A stretch of 64,000 bases of DNA from Nitrincola tibetensis. GTDB taxonomy: Bacteria > Pseudomonadota > Gammaproteobacteria > Pseudomonadales > Balneatricaceae. The notes below the pieces were generated by a model. It saw only the letters and a list, made by a program, of their open reading frames with translations, had not been told where the DNA came from and made no database searches. The stretch lies in contig NZ_QKRX01000005.1 in the NCBI RefSeq assembly GCF_003284585.1, positions 62,001 to 126,000 of the forward strand, written 5' to 3'. This document shows, in pieces, positions 1 to 10,503 of the stretch (its first letter is position 1; each line of letters starts with the position of its first letter). The position numbers and the translations under genes are program-made.

Positions 1-346
1 AGGCCCCAATTTTGGTGGCCATTTTGATCATGCCCACAATGACTATTTGCAGTTTTGGGTTGAGTTTGGGCTGATTGGTTCCTTGCCATTGTTATTGTTT
101 ACACTCTTGGCATTGTTTCACTCATTCAGGGCGCTTTGGAATAGAGAATCCCTCTTTAGAAGCGGGGTTGGCTTTGGAACGGCCATGGCTATTATTGCCA
201 TCGTAATACATTCGGCGTCTGATTTTAACTTGCAGATTCCTGCCAACGCCGTGACCTATGTGGTGATTTGTGCAATAGCCGTGCTAGCCAATGGCCATTC
301 GCGTAAAAAATACCGTAAGCGCTATCATACGAGTCATGAGTCTTAG
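1..346 (+). CDS. O-antigen ligase/polymerase-like membrane protein, C-terminal end (partial)
   Basis: The reading frame is open from the first bases of the window (frame starting at base 2), so the gene begins upstream. The visible residues begin with HAHNDYLQFWVEFG, which resembles the conserved periplasmic His-containing loop of the Wzy_C / O-antigen ligase family. Two hydrophobic segments and a basic tail (SRKKYRKRYH) follow. Proteins of this family join or polymerise undecaprenyl-linked glycans in the inner membrane. A second Wzy-like gene lies at 30.5 kb, so this one may serve another glycan. The family call rests on the C-terminal piece only. Confidence 0.7.
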   Translation, partial: GPNFGGHFDHAHNDYLQFWVEFGLIGSLPLLLFTLLALFHSFRALWNRESLFRSGVGFGTAMAIIAIVIHSASDFNLQIPANAVTYVVICAIAVLANGHSRKKYRKRYHTSHES

Positions 347-370
347 GAGATTAATTCGTTTGGGTGACGG

Positions 371-412
371 AATACGCCTTATGTTGCACCAATAGGTGAC
401 GATAAGCGTATT
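371..412 (+). terminator. Hairpin after the ligase-like gene
   Basis: AATACGCCTTAT (371-382) pairs with ATAAGCGTATT (402-412) with one bulged C. Inside, CACC-AATA-GGTG forms a second perfect stem. No clear T-run follows, so it may be a transcript-end or processing hairpin rather than a canonical intrinsic terminator. Confidence 0.4.
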
Positions 413-440
413 GATTCTAATAAGTTGTAAATAGGGTGGA

Positions 441-1025
441 ATGTTGAAAAAGTTAAGCACGGGTTGTCATTGGCAAAAGATCATTGCATATATAGCCCTG
501 CTGACTTGGTTACTGCTGATGATGTTCAGTTTTTGGTGGTTCCACTTTCGTTATTTGCACGCGGCTAGCTCAATCGAAGGTTGGGTAATGTTTCAACAAG
601 ATCATATTCAGTTGACACTGGATCATCCTACCCATCAACCCACACTAGTGCATTTTTTCGATGTTGATTGTCCATGCAGCCGTTTTGTGACTGCAGATAT
701 CAAACAGCTGATTGATTTTTCAGCCGAGCAGGCGCAGGTCAAAATACTGGTGCCTAGGTTGGACGATATCCCCAAAGTGCACGGCATTTTTGGCCAGCAG
801 GTTACTGTGTTGCTTGCCGAGGTAAAACCGGTTGCAGCACCGGCGGCTTGGCTGGTCAATACAGAAGGGGAGACGGTATATTTAGGACCTTACTCGGATA
901 GTGGTATCTGTCGTAGCGACAGTAATCATCTGGTAGGCGAAATGCTTGCTGATTTACTCCTGGGTAAAGAGATCGAGCGCTATAATCATCTGACTACAGG
1001 CTGTTTCTGTAGTTGGCCGACATAA
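441..1025 (+). CDS. DUF6436-type thioredoxin-like membrane-anchored protein
   Basis: A 194-residue protein with one N-terminal membrane segment (about residues 14-36) followed by a periplasmic domain. The motif DVDCPCSRF sits where thioredoxin-fold proteins carry their active-site cysteines. A GPYSDSGIC segment and a C-terminal GCFCSW are typical of the DUF6436 family as I recall it. A redox role is plausible but unproven. The ATG is preceded by AGGGTGGA, a good ribosome-binding site. The next gene on the same strand is a chemoreceptor; no functional link is evident. Confidence 0.7.
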   Translation: MLKKLSTGCHWQKIIAYIALLTWLLLMMFSFWWFHFRYLHAASSIEGWVMFQQDHIQLTLDHPTHQPTLVHFFDVDCPCSRFVTADIKQLIDFSAEQAQVKILVPRLDDIPKVHGIFGQQVTVLLAEVKPVAAPAAWLVNTEGETVYLGPYSDSGICRSDSNHLVGEMLADLLLGKEIERYNHLTTGCFCSWPT

Positions 1026-1053
1026 ACCATTCAGGTAGATTGAGAGCATAATA

Positions 1054-2568
1054 ATGATGCCAAACTCCACAGAACTAGCCCCCTTTTCACTTTATGATCT
1101 GCGTTGTAAAGGCGATCGGATCATGAGCGGGGTGCAGGTGTTATTGTTATTAATTAGCTTTTCGTTGGCCAGTCTCTATTCAACTTGGTTGGAAGCTATG
1201 ATGATTGGCGTGCCCTCTGCCGTCTTACCCGTGTTGCTGACCTTTTGGATGCCTGGTAGCCGTGTGACACGTATCTCTCAAGCCTTGTCATTTATGGTGT
1301 TTTCAGCACTACTGATTCATCAAGCAAATGGCATGGTGGAGATGCATTTCAGTATCTTTGTGTTGTTGGCATTTTTACTTTTTTACAGAGACTGGTTACC
1401 CATTGTTCTAGCGGCAGGTTTGATTGCGGTACATCACCTCAGCTTTAATTTCATGCAGGAAGCTGGACTCGGTGTTTATCTATTTGAGTTTAGAACAGGA
1501 ATTGATATCGTTTTAATACATGCGGCGTTTGTGGTATTCGAAACCGCCATCCTTGTTTACATGGCAGTGTTCATGCAAAAAGAGAGTCTCCAGGTAGAAG
1601 AAATCTCTAATACCGCACAGCGATTGACCATGAGTCAGGGGGTGGTTGATCTCAATACCCCGATTAGTCAGCCAACATCGCCGCTAGCAAAAGCGATCGA
1701 TGAGTATATTCAGGTCATCCAAGCCGCACTAAAGCAGACCGTTGCCATTGGGCAGAGTTTACACATATCGCTACCTGATACCTTGTCAAAACTGCGAACA
1801 ACGCAGTCATTTATCAAGCAGCAGTTTGATCAGTTGACGCAAGTTGCATCGGCTGTTAATGAAATGACAGCCTCTTTCAGAGAAGTGGCCTTGAGTGCGC
1901 AGTCCGCACAGAGCGCGGTTGAACTGACCAATAATCAATCTTTAGAAGCCAGTCAGAAAATAGAGTTAGCACATGACAATATGCAAACGCTATCCGTTAC
2001 CATGAGTAACTCCCACCAGTTAATTTCTAAGCTAGAGTTGGAGTGTGATGCCATAGGATCAGTGGTCAACGTAATTAGAAGTATTGCAGATCAAACCAAT
2101 TTACTGGCACTAAATGCGGCTATCGAAGCAGCTCGTGCCGGTGATAAGGGTAGAGGGTTTGCTGTGGTTGCCGATGAAGTCAGGCATCTGGCCAGCAGTA
2201 CTCAAGAGTCAACTGAACAGATTCATAAAATAGTCGAAGGTTTACAGCGGGTCAGTCGAGAGGCTGTGCAGTCTATGCACTTGAGTCTTGATAAAACCAA
2301 TCAGTCCGTTGTTCAAGTCTATGATGCCCAAGTAGCTTTCAAAATCATACTTGAGCAGATTTCGGCCATCCAAGCGTTGAATATACAAATAGCACAAGCG
2401 ACAGAAGAACAGTTTGCCGTTGCAGAAGAGGTTAATACCAGTATTAATCAGGTCATGGAATTGGGTAGTGCGATTCGTTCTGAAATGACAAGCAGCATTC
2501 AAAACAGTGAAGACTTGAAGCTAGAGGCCGATCAGCTATCAAAACAATCCGCTCGCTTCAAACTTTAA
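1054..2568 (+). CDS. Methyl-accepting chemotaxis protein with multi-pass N-terminus
   Basis: A 504-residue chemoreceptor. About the first 180 residues form several membrane helices with a short HF..F and [11 protein letters not shown] pattern in place of the usual periplasmic sensor. No HAMP domain is obvious. The C-terminal half is the MCP signalling coiled coil, with the hairpin tip [20 protein letters not shown] near residues 350-370. It would signal through CheW/CheA. Translation starts at ATGATG behind GAGAGC. A TnpB remnant begins within a few bases of the stop codon, so the native downstream sequence is gone. Confidence 0.9.
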   Translation: MMPNSTELAPFSLYDLRCKGDRIMSGVQVLLLLISFSLASLYSTWLEAMMIGVPSAVLPVLLTFWMPGSRVTRISQALSFMVFSALLIHQANGMVEMHFSIFVLLAFLLFYRDWLPIVLAAGLIAVHHLSFNFMQEAGLGVYLFEFRTGIDIVLIHAAFVVFETAILVYMAVFMQKESLQVEEISNTAQRLTMSQGVVDLNTPISQPTSPLAKAIDEYIQVIQAALKQTVAIGQSLHISLPDTLSKLRTTQSFIKQQFDQLTQVASAVNEMTASFREVALSAQSAQSAVELTNNQSLEASQKIELAHDNMQTLSVTMSNSHQLISKLELECDAIGSVVNVIRSIADQTNLLALNAAIEAARAGDKGRGFAVVADEVRHLASSTQESTEQIHKIVEGLQRVSREAVQSMHLSLDKTNQSVVQVYDAQVAFKIILEQISAIQALNIQIAQATEEQFAVAEEVNTSINQVMELGSAIRSEMTSSIQNSEDLKLEADQLSKQSARFKL

Positions 2569-2571
2569 TTG

Positions 2572-3082
2572 ATCTCGCGGCACAAGACGAAACATTAAAT
2601 CTGCAAAGTCTTAGCAAAATAGCGCGTAAACCATCCGGGCGAAAGCGCGATTACGGGTCGCCAAGGCGCATGAGCGCCTGGCCAACGCCTGTGCTGATTA
2701 TCAGCATAAATTATCTCGACAACTCATTGACGATAACCAAGCGGTGATTGTTGAGACGTTAAAGATCAAAAACCTGCTTGAAAATCGGACGCTTGCCAAG
2801 CACATTGCCGATGTAAGCTGGGATAGTTTGATCAAGAAGTTAACGTATAAAGCGATGCATGCAGGTAAGCACCTAGTGAAGATTAATCCGTGGTTTGCCG
2901 GCAGCAAAACCTGTTCTTGCTGTGGTCATAAAATCCCATCGTTACCGCTGGCAGTTCGCATGTGGGATTGCCCTGCCTGCGGCACTACCGACATAGACCG
3001 TGACATCAATGCCGCGATCAATATCCGCCAGCAAGGTTTGATTCATTTACGAGCGGAAGGACTGTCCGTTCCTGCCAACTGA
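2572..3082 (+). pseudogene. tnpB: TnpB (IS200/IS605 orfB) C-terminal remnant
   Basis: This is a 5'-truncated RNA-guided nuclease gene of the TnpB family. A first frame reads DLAAQDETLNLQSLSKIARK and is lost near 2645. A second frame continues with RLRVAKAHERLANACADYQH, a glutamate in VIVETLKI, a CSCCGH...CPAC zinc ribbon and the third RuvC block DRDINAAINI. The N-terminal half, including the first RuvC aspartate, is missing, and there is a frameshift, so the product cannot be active. The remnant abuts the stop codon of the preceding chemoreceptor gene. Confidence 0.85.
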
Positions 3083-3159
3083 GGCTGTGTAAATCCGATC
3101 ACGTATCGGTTACGGCCTGTGACGTTGGAAGCATCGCCCGATAGGGCGGTGAGCAGTCA
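3083..3159 (+). other. Putative right end of the TnpB element, with two hairpins
   Basis: Immediately after the tnpB stop codon are two stems: CCGAT-CACGT-ATCGG (3095-3109) and CATCGCCC-GATA-GGGCGGTG (3132-3151). In IS200/IS605 elements this position holds the right-end hairpin and the 3' part of the guide (omega) RNA. That identity is inferred from position only. A group II intron starts 8 bases after the second stem. Confidence 0.5.
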
Positions 3160-3960
3160 GTGCGCCGGGCATGGCGCACGTCTATAGGGTGAAAGTCCCG
3201 AACAGTGAAGTCAGGAGTAACTGTTAACTGTTAGCCAGAGGGCAAGGGTGTCCATCGTAAGGTGGAATCTGAAGGAAGCCTGCGGCAAACAACCGGCCTG
3301 AGGAACACGAATCTCATAGGAGGCGGGATGCATGGAGTGAGTGGGCTGACGGCCACAAAGCTCATCCTGACACAGAGCATGCATAACGTATATGAGGCAG
3401 GTAGATGGTTGGAAAGACGTGTGTCTTACCCCGGGAGATCCACATAGACCGCTAGAGCTAGATCAACTCAGAAGAGAAGTGACGGTGAGGGATTTGTGGA
3501 AGTCAGCAGATGCCATAGTAGGAGGCGACGTTCCCTCTGAAGGGCTGAAGGTAGAGTGATAGGGTTGATCTAATGATCTCTGAACAAAGCGATGACCACT
3601 GGGCGAAGTGTAGCCTAGATCAGGTGACAGTAGGCGCTCAACCCAGCGAACCCTGCTACCCAATAACCTTGCAGGACGTCCTTGAGCGGTCGAACATGGC
3701 CCAAGCATGGAAACGGGTACGCAGCAACAAAGGAGCGGCCGGCACCGACGGTCGCTCAATCGAAGAAACAGCCGAATATCTACAGACGCAATGGCCAGTC
3801 ATTCGGGACGCACTTTTGTCGGGTAGGTATACACCTGCTCCAACACGAGTGGTTTATATCCCGAAACTGGGTGGCGGAGAACGAATGCTGGGAATCCCCT
3901 GTGTCGTTGACCGTCTGATCCAGTAAGCGATCATGCAGCATTCTATGGGTCTGCTGACCC
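3160..3960 (+). mobile_element. Group II intron, 3'-truncated
   Basis: The sequence from 3160 begins GTGCGCCGGGCATGGCGCAC, a typical bacterial group II 5' end, and continues with the conserved AGGGTGAAAGTCCC element. A structured leader of about 400 bases precedes an intron-encoded reverse transcriptase. No domain V or 3' splice site can be found before the convergent gene that ends at 4013, so the intron is truncated and could not splice. The 3' limit given is approximate. Confidence 0.8.
3573..3926 (+). pseudogene. ltrA: Group II intron reverse transcriptase/maturase, N-terminal fragment
   Basis: This encodes the first 117 residues of an LtrA-type protein (usual length above 400). AWKRVRSNKGAAGTDGRSIE and YIPKLGGGERMLGIP are the RT0/RT1 blocks. 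The frame stops at VVDRLIQ-TAA where family members read DRLIQQA, so the stop is most simply a CAA-to-TAA change. A few codons resembling QAIMQ follow and then homology ends. The YADD catalytic block, maturase and endonuclease domains are absent. Confidence 0.85.
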
Positions 3961-4012
3961 CCTCCTACTCGATCGTAACGAAGTCTTGCTGTTGAACGAG
4001 ATAACCACGTTA

Positions 4013-5614
4013 TCAGATCTGGATCCTGTTTCTACCCGCTTGTTTGGCTCGATACATTTTCTGATCTATTTCGACTAGAAGAGTTTCTGGGGAGTGAGTT
4101 GCGGTGAATTCAGACAAGCCCAGACTGATGGTAATCTGCAATTTTTTTGGAAAAGAATGTTGGTGAATTGCTGTGAAAATTTTCTCGGCAATCTGCTCAG
4201 CGTTTTTCAGCCGAGTACCGGGGCAGATCAGCAAAAACTCTTCGCCTCCCCATCGACCCAGCGTATCGCTCTCACGAATCGAGTTTTTCACGACCTGCGC
4301 CAGCTGAATTAACACTTGATCCCCCGCTTCATGCCCGAAGGTGTCATTAATCCGTTTGAAATAATCAATATCAAACATCAGCACAGAGAATGGCTGCTGG
4401 TCGCGATAATAACGGCTGATTTCTTTATTCAGTATCTCAAGCATTCTGCGGCGATTGGCGATGGATGTGAGTTGATCGGTATGGGAGAGTGTGTTTAATA
4501 ATTGGTTTTTTTCGTTCAGCTCAATATTCTTCTGCACCAATGCTTTCTCGGTCAGTTTTTCGATCGCGGTTGAGATCATTCCTATCTCATTATTCGGAAA
4601 ACGATAGTGAGTGTCATCCTTTCCTTCAGTGATCTCCTGAACGCGCTTATGTAGCTTGATTAAAGGCGTGATCAAATAACGGCTTAATCCTAAGCTCAAT
4701 AACCATGTCGTCATTAAAGAAGCCAAAATAACGAAGACGAGACTCGATGCAATGGTTCTAATGATGGGGTCACGGATATCGGCTATATCGACTTCAGTCA
4801 CCACAATCCAGCCTAGCTCGTCAATGCGATGATAGTGAGCTAACCGTTGTTTGTCTCCGTCACGATAGTTGAGTTTGTCTGTGCTCAATTCAGAGGAAGA
4901 CAATTGTGTAGCGATGGATTGATGAACACTCTCGGGTAGCGCTGTATCTGCATGAATCAGTATCATTCCTTGTTGATCCAATACGAAATTGTAAATGGTT
5001 GGATATCGCGTATCTTGGGTTGCTAATGCTTTCATGATTGCGTCCATGCTGGCATCAATCGAGATCACGCCAAGCACCTCTTGTTGGTCATCTGTGAATG
5101 CCTTACTAAAGGAAACCATCCATTCTTTAGATTTGATTTCTTGGTAAGGTAAACCATCCGAGATACGAGGATAGGTTTTTAGTGCGGCTTGATACCAAGG
5201 TCTGATTGTTGAATCAAAATCATTGGGTGGTGTGTAATTATTGATCAGTAGAGAGCCATCCGCATATCCAGCAAAAATAAAATTGATATTGGGGATAGTA
5301 TTTTGCAGTACCTGAAAAAGCTGCAGAATCTGCTCCTGAGTTTCAGGCTCACCATGGTGAAGATGATTCAATCCTGAACGAGTGCTGCTTGAATACTCCA
5401 GTGCTTGACGAAGTGGCGCTACATACCCCTGAATTTGGGTCGCAATAAAGCGGTTTTTGTTACGTAACACCGATTCTGCGTTTTCAATGCCTTGCTTGTA
5501 AAAAATCGCCGCTACACTAATACTAATCAGTACAATAGCGATCAGCGCTACACTGGTGGTGATGACGAATATTTGTCTCTCTAATGTTGAGAGGGGCTTA
5601 ATATGAAGTTTCAC
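4013..5614 (-). CDS. Diguanylate cyclase with Cache sensor (Cache-HAMP-GGDEF)
   Basis: The protein has an N-terminal membrane helix and a periplasmic Cache-type sensor (FDSTIRPWYQAALK, VLGVISIDASMDAI). A second helix and a HAMP-like linker (LITPLIKLHKRVQEITEGKD) follow. The C-terminal GGDEF domain has an intact GRWGGEEF active site. RESD lies five residues upstream, matching the RxxD inhibitory I-site. It should make c-di-GMP from GTP under product feedback. I chose GTG at 5614 because AAGG lies at the right distance; an in-frame TTG at 5659 has no ribosome-binding site. Confidence 0.88.
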   Translation of the reverse strand: MKLHIKPLSTLERQIFVITTSVALIAIVLISISVAAIFYKQGIENAESVLRNKNRFIATQIQGYVAPLRQALEYSSSTRSGLNHLHHGEPETQEQILQLFQVLQNTIPNINFIFAGYADGSLLINNYTPPNDFDSTIRPWYQAALKTYPRISDGLPYQEIKSKEWMVSFSKAFTDDQQEVLGVISIDASMDAIMKALATQDTRYPTIYNFVLDQQGMILIHADTALPESVHQSIATQLSSSELSTDKLNYRDGDKQRLAHYHRIDELGWIVVTEVDIADIRDPIIRTIASSLVFVILASLMTTWLLSLGLSRYLITPLIKLHKRVQEITEGKDDTHYRFPNNEIGMISTAIEKLTEKALVQKNIELNEKNQLLNTLSHTDQLTSIANRRRMLEILNKEISRYYRDQQPFSVLMFDIDYFKRINDTFGHEAGDQVLIQLAQVVKNSIRESDTLGRWGGEEFLLICPGTRLKNAEQIAEKIFTAIHQHSFPKKLQITISLGLSEFTATHSPETLLVEIDQKMYRAKQAGRNRIQI

Positions 5615-5676
5615 GCTGAACCTTGAATACTCGGCGGCTCCATCGTATGAGATCGCCAATCTAAGAAAATGCTGTG

Positions 5677-5706
5677 TGTAGCCTCAAATCCATGATTGAG
5701 GCTATA
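5677..5706 (-). terminator. Hairpin between chemoreceptor and cyclase genes
   Basis: TAGCCTCAA (5679-5687) and TTGAGGCTA (5696-5704) are perfect inverted repeats with an 8-base loop. The stem includes the stop codon of the minus-strand chemoreceptor gene. No U-rich tail follows on the minus strand, so it may attenuate or process rather than fully terminate. Confidence 0.45.
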
Positions 5707-7582
5707 CCTTAAATTTACTCATCTGTTGAGCTTGTGTTTCACTCATGTGGAGCATGTCAGCGCAAAGGTGCTCCTGTTGTCCGGCCTCATTGGCCACCAT
5801 CTGACTCAGATCACGAATATTTGTGGTGTTACGGTTAATTTCTTCGGATGTTGAGCTTTGCTCTTCGGCTGCGGTGGCTATCTGCACAGTCATTTGGTTA
5901 ATTTCATTAATGCTTTCACGGATTTTATTCAGTGCTTCACTGGCTTTAAGCGCTTTACTCTGAGTGTTTTGCGCGTGAGTGGTGTTTGCACGAATAGAGG
6001 CTTCAGCCGATGAAACGCCACCTTGTAACTGATCAATCATCAAGCGAATTTCAGTCGTGGATTGCTGTGTTCTGGAGGCTAAGGCTCTCACCTCATCCGC
6101 CACCACCGCGAAACCGCGTCCTAGGTCTCCGGCACGAGCGGCTTCAATGGCCGCATTAAGCGCCAAGAGGTTGGTTTGTTCAGAGATGTTGATAATGGTG
6201 GTTAGAATAGACTCAATGTTAGTACTAAAATCGGTTAACTGGGCAATGTCACTCATCGCTTGATTCATCCCTGACACTACGCTGTCTATGGCAGCACAGG
6301 TTTCTTCCACAATGGTGGCACCCTGAGCGGCATTGCCATCTGCATTTTGAGCAGCGTGAGCGGTGATTTGGGCATTTCTGGCGACTTCATGCGCAGTAGC
6401 GGACATTTGATGCATTGCGGTTGCAAGATGCTCAATTTCCTCAAGTTGTTGACGAATGTTGTCGGTTGAGCTTCGAGCGGATAGGGCTGTTTCTTTTGAG
6501 TTTTTCTGAATTAACTGAGAGTCCTGTTTGATTTCAGTAATCAGTGAATGCATATACGATACAAATTGATCAAAAGAACGAGAAACATCACCAAACTCAT
6601 CATTGCTTTGGAAGTTTAAACGACGCGTTAAGTCGCCACCACCTTGACTGATCTCCTTTAGCGCAACGCCTAGTTTATCGAGTGGGCGTAAAATCACCTG
6701 CATTAAGCTATACAAAATTGCACAGGAAACAATAACACTAATGATGGCCCCGATTATAGCTAACATCCCAAAGGTTCGAGTTGCAGCCATTACTTTGGAT
6801 TCATCTAGCACCACACCAATAAACCAGTCAGTACCTGGCACGTTAGCAACAGGTTGAAAAGAGACAAAAGATGGCGTGTTTTGGACAAGAGCTTGAGCCA
6901 TTTGTTGCTCATTCAGCGGACGACTCATGCTTGGAATTAACGTGGAAAGTGCTTCACTGTTCAGGGATGAATCAGGGTGAGACACAATGATCCCACTGGC
7001 GTTCACAAGGAAGGTATAACCTGTTTGGTTAAAATTAATCTGATTTAGCGTATCAGAAACGGTAGTTAGCCGTAAGTCACCGCCGAAGGCACCGACACTT
7101 CGGCCTTGATTCGTTAGTTGGGTTACGGCTGAGATGATAATTTCACCCGTACCCGCATCGACATAAGGATCCGTAAAAACGGCCGTTCGATTTGCCATTG
7201 CCAGGCTATACCAAGGACGGGTTCGCGGATCCCACCCCGTGGGTGGCGTCCAGCTGGCGGTAGCGATAGGCGATCCATCGTCGAGTCCGCCAAAGGTGAG
7301 TAAAAAGCTGCTTTCAAGCGCTTTTGCACCCAAGACCGTGACAATTTCATCAAAACTATAACGACGATCGACTTGCTCACGAGTTAGATTGATTAAACTT
7401 AATTTGCCATTTAACCAGGAGCTAACATCCTGACTGAGGAGCTTGGACGTTTCGAGGATGTTTTGTTGTGTTTGTTCGTAAATCGCGCGTTTGAAGGAAA
7501 AGTATTGAACTGTGGATAAAAGCGTTATGGTCAACGCGATTAGGAGAGAGGTCACAAGCGAAACTTTGTATTTGACTCTCAT
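5702..7582 (-). CDS. Methyl-accepting chemotaxis protein with Cache sensor
   Basis: A 626-residue receptor: N-terminal helix (about 9-27), a double-Cache type periplasmic domain ([21 protein letters not shown] region, GAFGGDLRL), a second helix near residue 280, HAMP, and a long MCP coiled coil. The signalling tip is [20 protein letters not shown]. The ATG at 7582 is the natural start, directly followed by basic residues and the first helix. Cache domains of this type usually bind small organic molecules such as amino acids; the ligand cannot be read from sequence. Confidence 0.9.
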   Translation of the reverse strand: MRVKYKVSLVTSLLIALTITLLSTVQYFSFKRAIYEQTQQNILETSKLLSQDVSSWLNGKLSLINLTREQVDRRYSFDEIVTVLGAKALESSFLLTFGGLDDGSPIATASWTPPTGWDPRTRPWYSLAMANRTAVFTDPYVDAGTGEIIISAVTQLTNQGRSVGAFGGDLRLTTVSDTLNQINFNQTGYTFLVNASGIIVSHPDSSLNSEALSTLIPSMSRPLNEQQMAQALVQNTPSFVSFQPVANVPGTDWFIGVVLDESKVMAATRTFGMLAIIGAIISVIVSCAILYSLMQVILRPLDKLGVALKEISQGGGDLTRRLNFQSNDEFGDVSRSFDQFVSYMHSLITEIKQDSQLIQKNSKETALSARSSTDNIRQQLEEIEHLATAMHQMSATAHEVARNAQITAHAAQNADGNAAQGATIVEETCAAIDSVVSGMNQAMSDIAQLTDFSTNIESILTTIINISEQTNLLALNAAIEAARAGDLGRGFAVVADEVRALASRTQQSTTEIRLMIDQLQGGVSSAEASIRANTTHAQNTQSKALKASEALNKIRESINEINQMTVQIATAAEEQSSTSEEINRNTTNIRDLSQMVANEAGQQEHLCADMLHMSETQAQQMSKFKV

Positions 7583-7926
7583 AATTCAGCCTCAGTAAGC
7601 ATGTTTTTAAAAAGAGTATAAACGAAATTGACTCAAAGAAAAGCGTAGCCGAATGCCCAGGAAGCAATAGCGGATCCTCAAAATCCGAGATACGTTAGCG
7701 CGACCAGTCGGCTAGCGTTTTGTACAAAGATCCGTTTGATCCTCTGGTATTGATGGCAACGATCTGCGAGATAGAGAAAACATTGCCATCATGGTGATGA
7801 GACGACTCTACTCTCACAAATGATGCCATCAATATTTTGATATTAATCCTTTAATTTCAAGATGATATCTTGCTTTTATCTTACAAAAAACGGCATGAAT
7901 TCTCCCTGAAGCCTATCTTCTTTGCC
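7583..7926. other. Non-coding gap between chemoreceptor gene and ugd
   Basis: No credible gene lies in these 344 bases; short ORFs here overlap the chemoreceptor gene in other frames. The only clear structure is the palindrome CAAGAT-GAT-ATCTTG at 7858-7872, followed on the plus strand by CTTTTATC. It marks the downstream end of the polysaccharide locus. Confidence 0.6.
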
Positions 7927-9096
7927 TTAATCACTGCCAAACAAATCCCGCGTGTACACCTTGTCAGTCACATCGCTTAACTCATCTGAAGGGCGGTTCG
8001 CGATAATAACATCGCTCAGGGCTTTAAACTCTTGCAAATCCTTAATGACGCGCGAGTTGTAAAAATCCTCTTGCTCCATCACGGGCTCATACACCACCAC
8101 CTCAATCCCTTTCGCTTTGATGCGTTTCATAATGCCTTGAATGGCAGAGGCGCGGAAGTTATCGGAGCCCGCTTTCATCACCAAACGATAGACACCGACC
8201 ACCTTGGGGTTTTTGCTGATCACTGACTGAGCGATAAAATCCTTCCGGGTTGAGTTGGATTGAACAATGGCATTGATCAAGTTGCTCGGCACGTCGGCAT
8301 AGTTGGCCAGCAATTGTTTGGTATCTTTGGGTAAGCAATAGCCGCCGTATCCAAAGGAAGGGTTGTTGTAATGCGCGCCGATACGTGGGTCTAGACCGAC
8401 ACCTTCAATAATTTGGCGGGTATCCAAGCCATGCGTTTCGGCGTAGGAATCCAACTCATTAAAATAGGCCACACGCATCGCCAGATAGGTGTTGGCAAAG
8501 AGTTTTATGGCCTCGGCTTCGGTGGAATCGGTGAAGAGTACGGGGACATCAGTTTTAATGGCGCCCTCGGTTAACAAGCCTGCAAACACCTCGGCACGCT
8601 CTGAGCGCTCACCGACAATAATACGAGAGGGATAGAGGTTATCGTAGAGTGCACGGCCTTCACGCAAAAACTCGGGCGAAAAAATGACGTTGTCTGTGTT
8701 AAATCGCTCGCGCAGATTGGCAGTAAAGCCCACGGGTACGGTCGACTTGATGACCATAATGGCATTTGGATTGATTGCCAACACATCACTGACGACGGCC
8801 TCTACACTGCGGGTATTGAAGTAATTGGTTTGAGGGTCGTAATCGGTGGGTGTGGCGATGATGACAAAATTGGCATCGGTATACGCGTCTTGCTTATCCA
8901 AGGTGGCTCGAAAATTTAAGGTTTTGTATGCCAGAAAATCTTCAATCTCGGCATCTTCGATGGGGGATTGACGTTGATTCAGTTGCTGGACCTTCTCGGG
9001 AATTATGTCCAGTGCAACCACTTGATGGTGTTGAGCGAGCAGCATGGCGTTAGAAAGACCGACATAACCGGTACCTGCGATGGCAATTTTCATCAT
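7927..9096 (-). CDS. ugd: UDP-glucose 6-dehydrogenase
   Basis: This enzyme oxidises UDP-glucose to UDP-glucuronate with two NAD+. It has an N-terminal Rossmann motif ([13 protein letters not shown]), the central STVPVGF and [11 protein letters not shown] blocks, and the catalytic cysteine C254 in [14 protein letters not shown]. At 389 residues it is of normal length for the short bacterial form. Its ATG overlaps the phosphomannomutase stop codon by one base, so the two are probably translated together. It is the last gene of the minus-strand polysaccharide locus, and its product can feed the UDP-glucuronate epimerase encoded at 42.5 kb. Confidence 0.95.
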   Translation of the reverse strand: MMKIAIAGTGYVGLSNAMLLAQHHQVVALDIIPEKVQQLNQRQSPIEDAEIEDFLAYKTLNFRATLDKQDAYTDANFVIIATPTDYDPQTNYFNTRSVEAVVSDVLAINPNAIMVIKSTVPVGFTANLRERFNTDNVIFSPEFLREGRALYDNLYPSRIIVGERSERAEVFAGLLTEGAIKTDVPVLFTDSTEAEAIKLFANTYLAMRVAYFNELDSYAETHGLDTRQIIEGVGLDPRIGAHYNNPSFGYGGYCLPKDTKQLLANYADVPSNLINAIVQSNSTRKDFIAQSVISKNPKVVGVYRLVMKAGSDNFRASAIQGIMKRIKAKGIEVVVYEPVMEQEDFYNSRVIKDLQEFKALSDVIIANRPSDELSDVTDKVYTRDLFGSD

Positions 9097-10493
9097 TATA
9101 TACGTTCCTTGATTAATCCTAAAACCTGTTCGACGAGTATGGCAGAGCGCTCAGCCGAGTCTGTTTCAACATAACAGCGTAGCTCCGGTGCATTTCCTGA
9201 TGGGCGAAGATGAACGATCTCATGGTTAGCGAGCATCATGCGTAAACCATCAGTGGTGTCGATTGTTTTAATGCGAGCGGATAGCTGTAAAGCATCATAT
9301 GCCAAATCAGGGTTTGCCTTCCACTCTTGGAGTAAACCAAGGCTTTTATCTGTGGGCACTTGAGTGATTCGATCACTGGCCGTGTAGCGTTGTGGCAACT
9401 GTTGAACAAGTTTGGAGATAGAAATACCCGACTCGCGTGCCGAACTGAACAGCGCCAAGGCAGGAAGCAGCGCGTCCCGAGTGGGAAGTGCATCCAACAA
9501 AAAGCCGCCATTGGCCTCAAATCCTGCAACTCGGCTGTGACGTTCACTCAATTGTTGCATAGCTTCAATCACATAAGGAGAGCCGATACGTGTCCGCATC
9601 ACCTCAGCAAAGGCAGAAGAGGTTTCTATCGCGGTGTTGCAACTCACGGGGACGGCTAAGGCCTCTATCTGTAAATAACGAGCACAGATTAAGCCTAATA
9701 GATCACCACGTAACCATTGGCCCGTTTCATCAGCGACTAAAGGTCTGTCGCCATCGCCATCAGTCGAAAGAATGGCATCAAACCCATGGGCCTGTGACCA
9801 GGCCTTACCGCGTGCGATGTCGTCTGCTGACACGGCTTCGGTATCAATGGGAACAAAAATGTCGCTACGTCCTAAGGAGACCACCTCTGCACCTAACTGA
9901 CGGAGGAGGGCCGTGGTAATGTCACGACCTGCAGCGGAATGTTCATACACCCCGATTTTCCAACCCTTTAAGACATTGTCCGGAAAGCGCGAGCGAAGGT
10001 ATTGCAGATAGGTGTTAACGGCGGCACTTGAGGCTTCGAGACGTTCGGGAGTGAATGCCGGTAGGGCGACATTTGTTGTTAATATCAGGTACTCATCGGC
10101 TTTGGTTATTTCGCCATCGGGGCGATAAAATTTAAGGCCATTGCGATCAAAGGGGATATGGCTGCCCGTAATCATGATTGCAGGGCAGGCCTGTTCCATG
10201 GCGTGTAAAGCCAGTGCTGGCGTCGGGAGTACACCGTAATAATCGACAGCCACACCCAAGGCCTTTGCTGCCCCTGCACAAGCGGCGGCCATGGCTTGGG
10301 AGCTTGGGCGCAGATCAATGCCAAGGGCTAATCGCTCAACTACATGCCCTTGCTGCTGCAAAGCGGTTAAAAAATTCACCGTGAAGGCTGCACACACCTC
10401 ATCGGTAAAGTGCTCAACTAATCCACGTGCGCCACTGGTGCCGAAGTTGATTTGAGAGTGTTCTAGGATTTGAGCAGTGTGTTGGGTTGTCAT
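9096..10493 (-). CDS. Phosphomannomutase/phosphoglucomutase family enzyme
   Basis: A 465-residue alpha-D-phosphohexomutase. The active-site serine S111 is in MITGSHIP, the metal loop is [10 protein letters not shown] near residue 250, and the sugar-binding segment is VAGFEANGG. It probably converts mannose-6-P to mannose-1-P, giving substrate for the ManC encoded upstream; a phosphoglucomutase activity is the alternative. Start: ATG at 10493 has GGA six bases upstream, whereas the in-frame TTG at 10514 has none. The gene is separated from manC by the accessory island at 10.5-17.7 kb. Confidence 0.88.
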   Translation of the reverse strand: MTTQHTAQILEHSQINFGTSGARGLVEHFTDEVCAAFTVNFLTALQQQGHVVERLALGIDLRPSSQAMAAACAGAAKALGVAVDYYGVLPTPALALHAMEQACPAIMITGSHIPFDRNGLKFYRPDGEITKADEYLILTTNVALPAFTPERLEASSAAVNTYLQYLRSRFPDNVLKGWKIGVYEHSAAGRDITTALLRQLGAEVVSLGRSDIFVPIDTEAVSADDIARGKAWSQAHGFDAILSTDGDGDRPLVADETGQWLRGDLLGLICARYLQIEALAVPVSCNTAIETSSAFAEVMRTRIGSPYVIEAMQQLSERHSRVAGFEANGGFLLDALPTRDALLPALALFSSARESGISISKLVQQLPQRYTASDRITQVPTDKSLGLLQEWKANPDLAYDALQLSARIKTIDTTDGLRMMLANHEIVHLRPSGNAPELRCYVETDSAERSAILVEQVLGLIKERI

Positions 10494-10503
10494 AAAAATT
10501 CCG

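Noticed and set aside
2572-3159. A working TnpB RNA-guided nuclease with its guide RNA
   Set aside because: The N-terminal half and first catalytic residue are missing and the frame is shifted.
3262-3447. Small plus-strand ORF within the intron leader
   Set aside because: It lies entirely in structured group II intron RNA sequence.
3573-3926. Retron or diversity-generating reverse transcriptase
   Set aside because: RT0/RT1 blocks and the GTGCGCC 5' RNA fit a group II intron maturase; the gene ends before the catalytic site.
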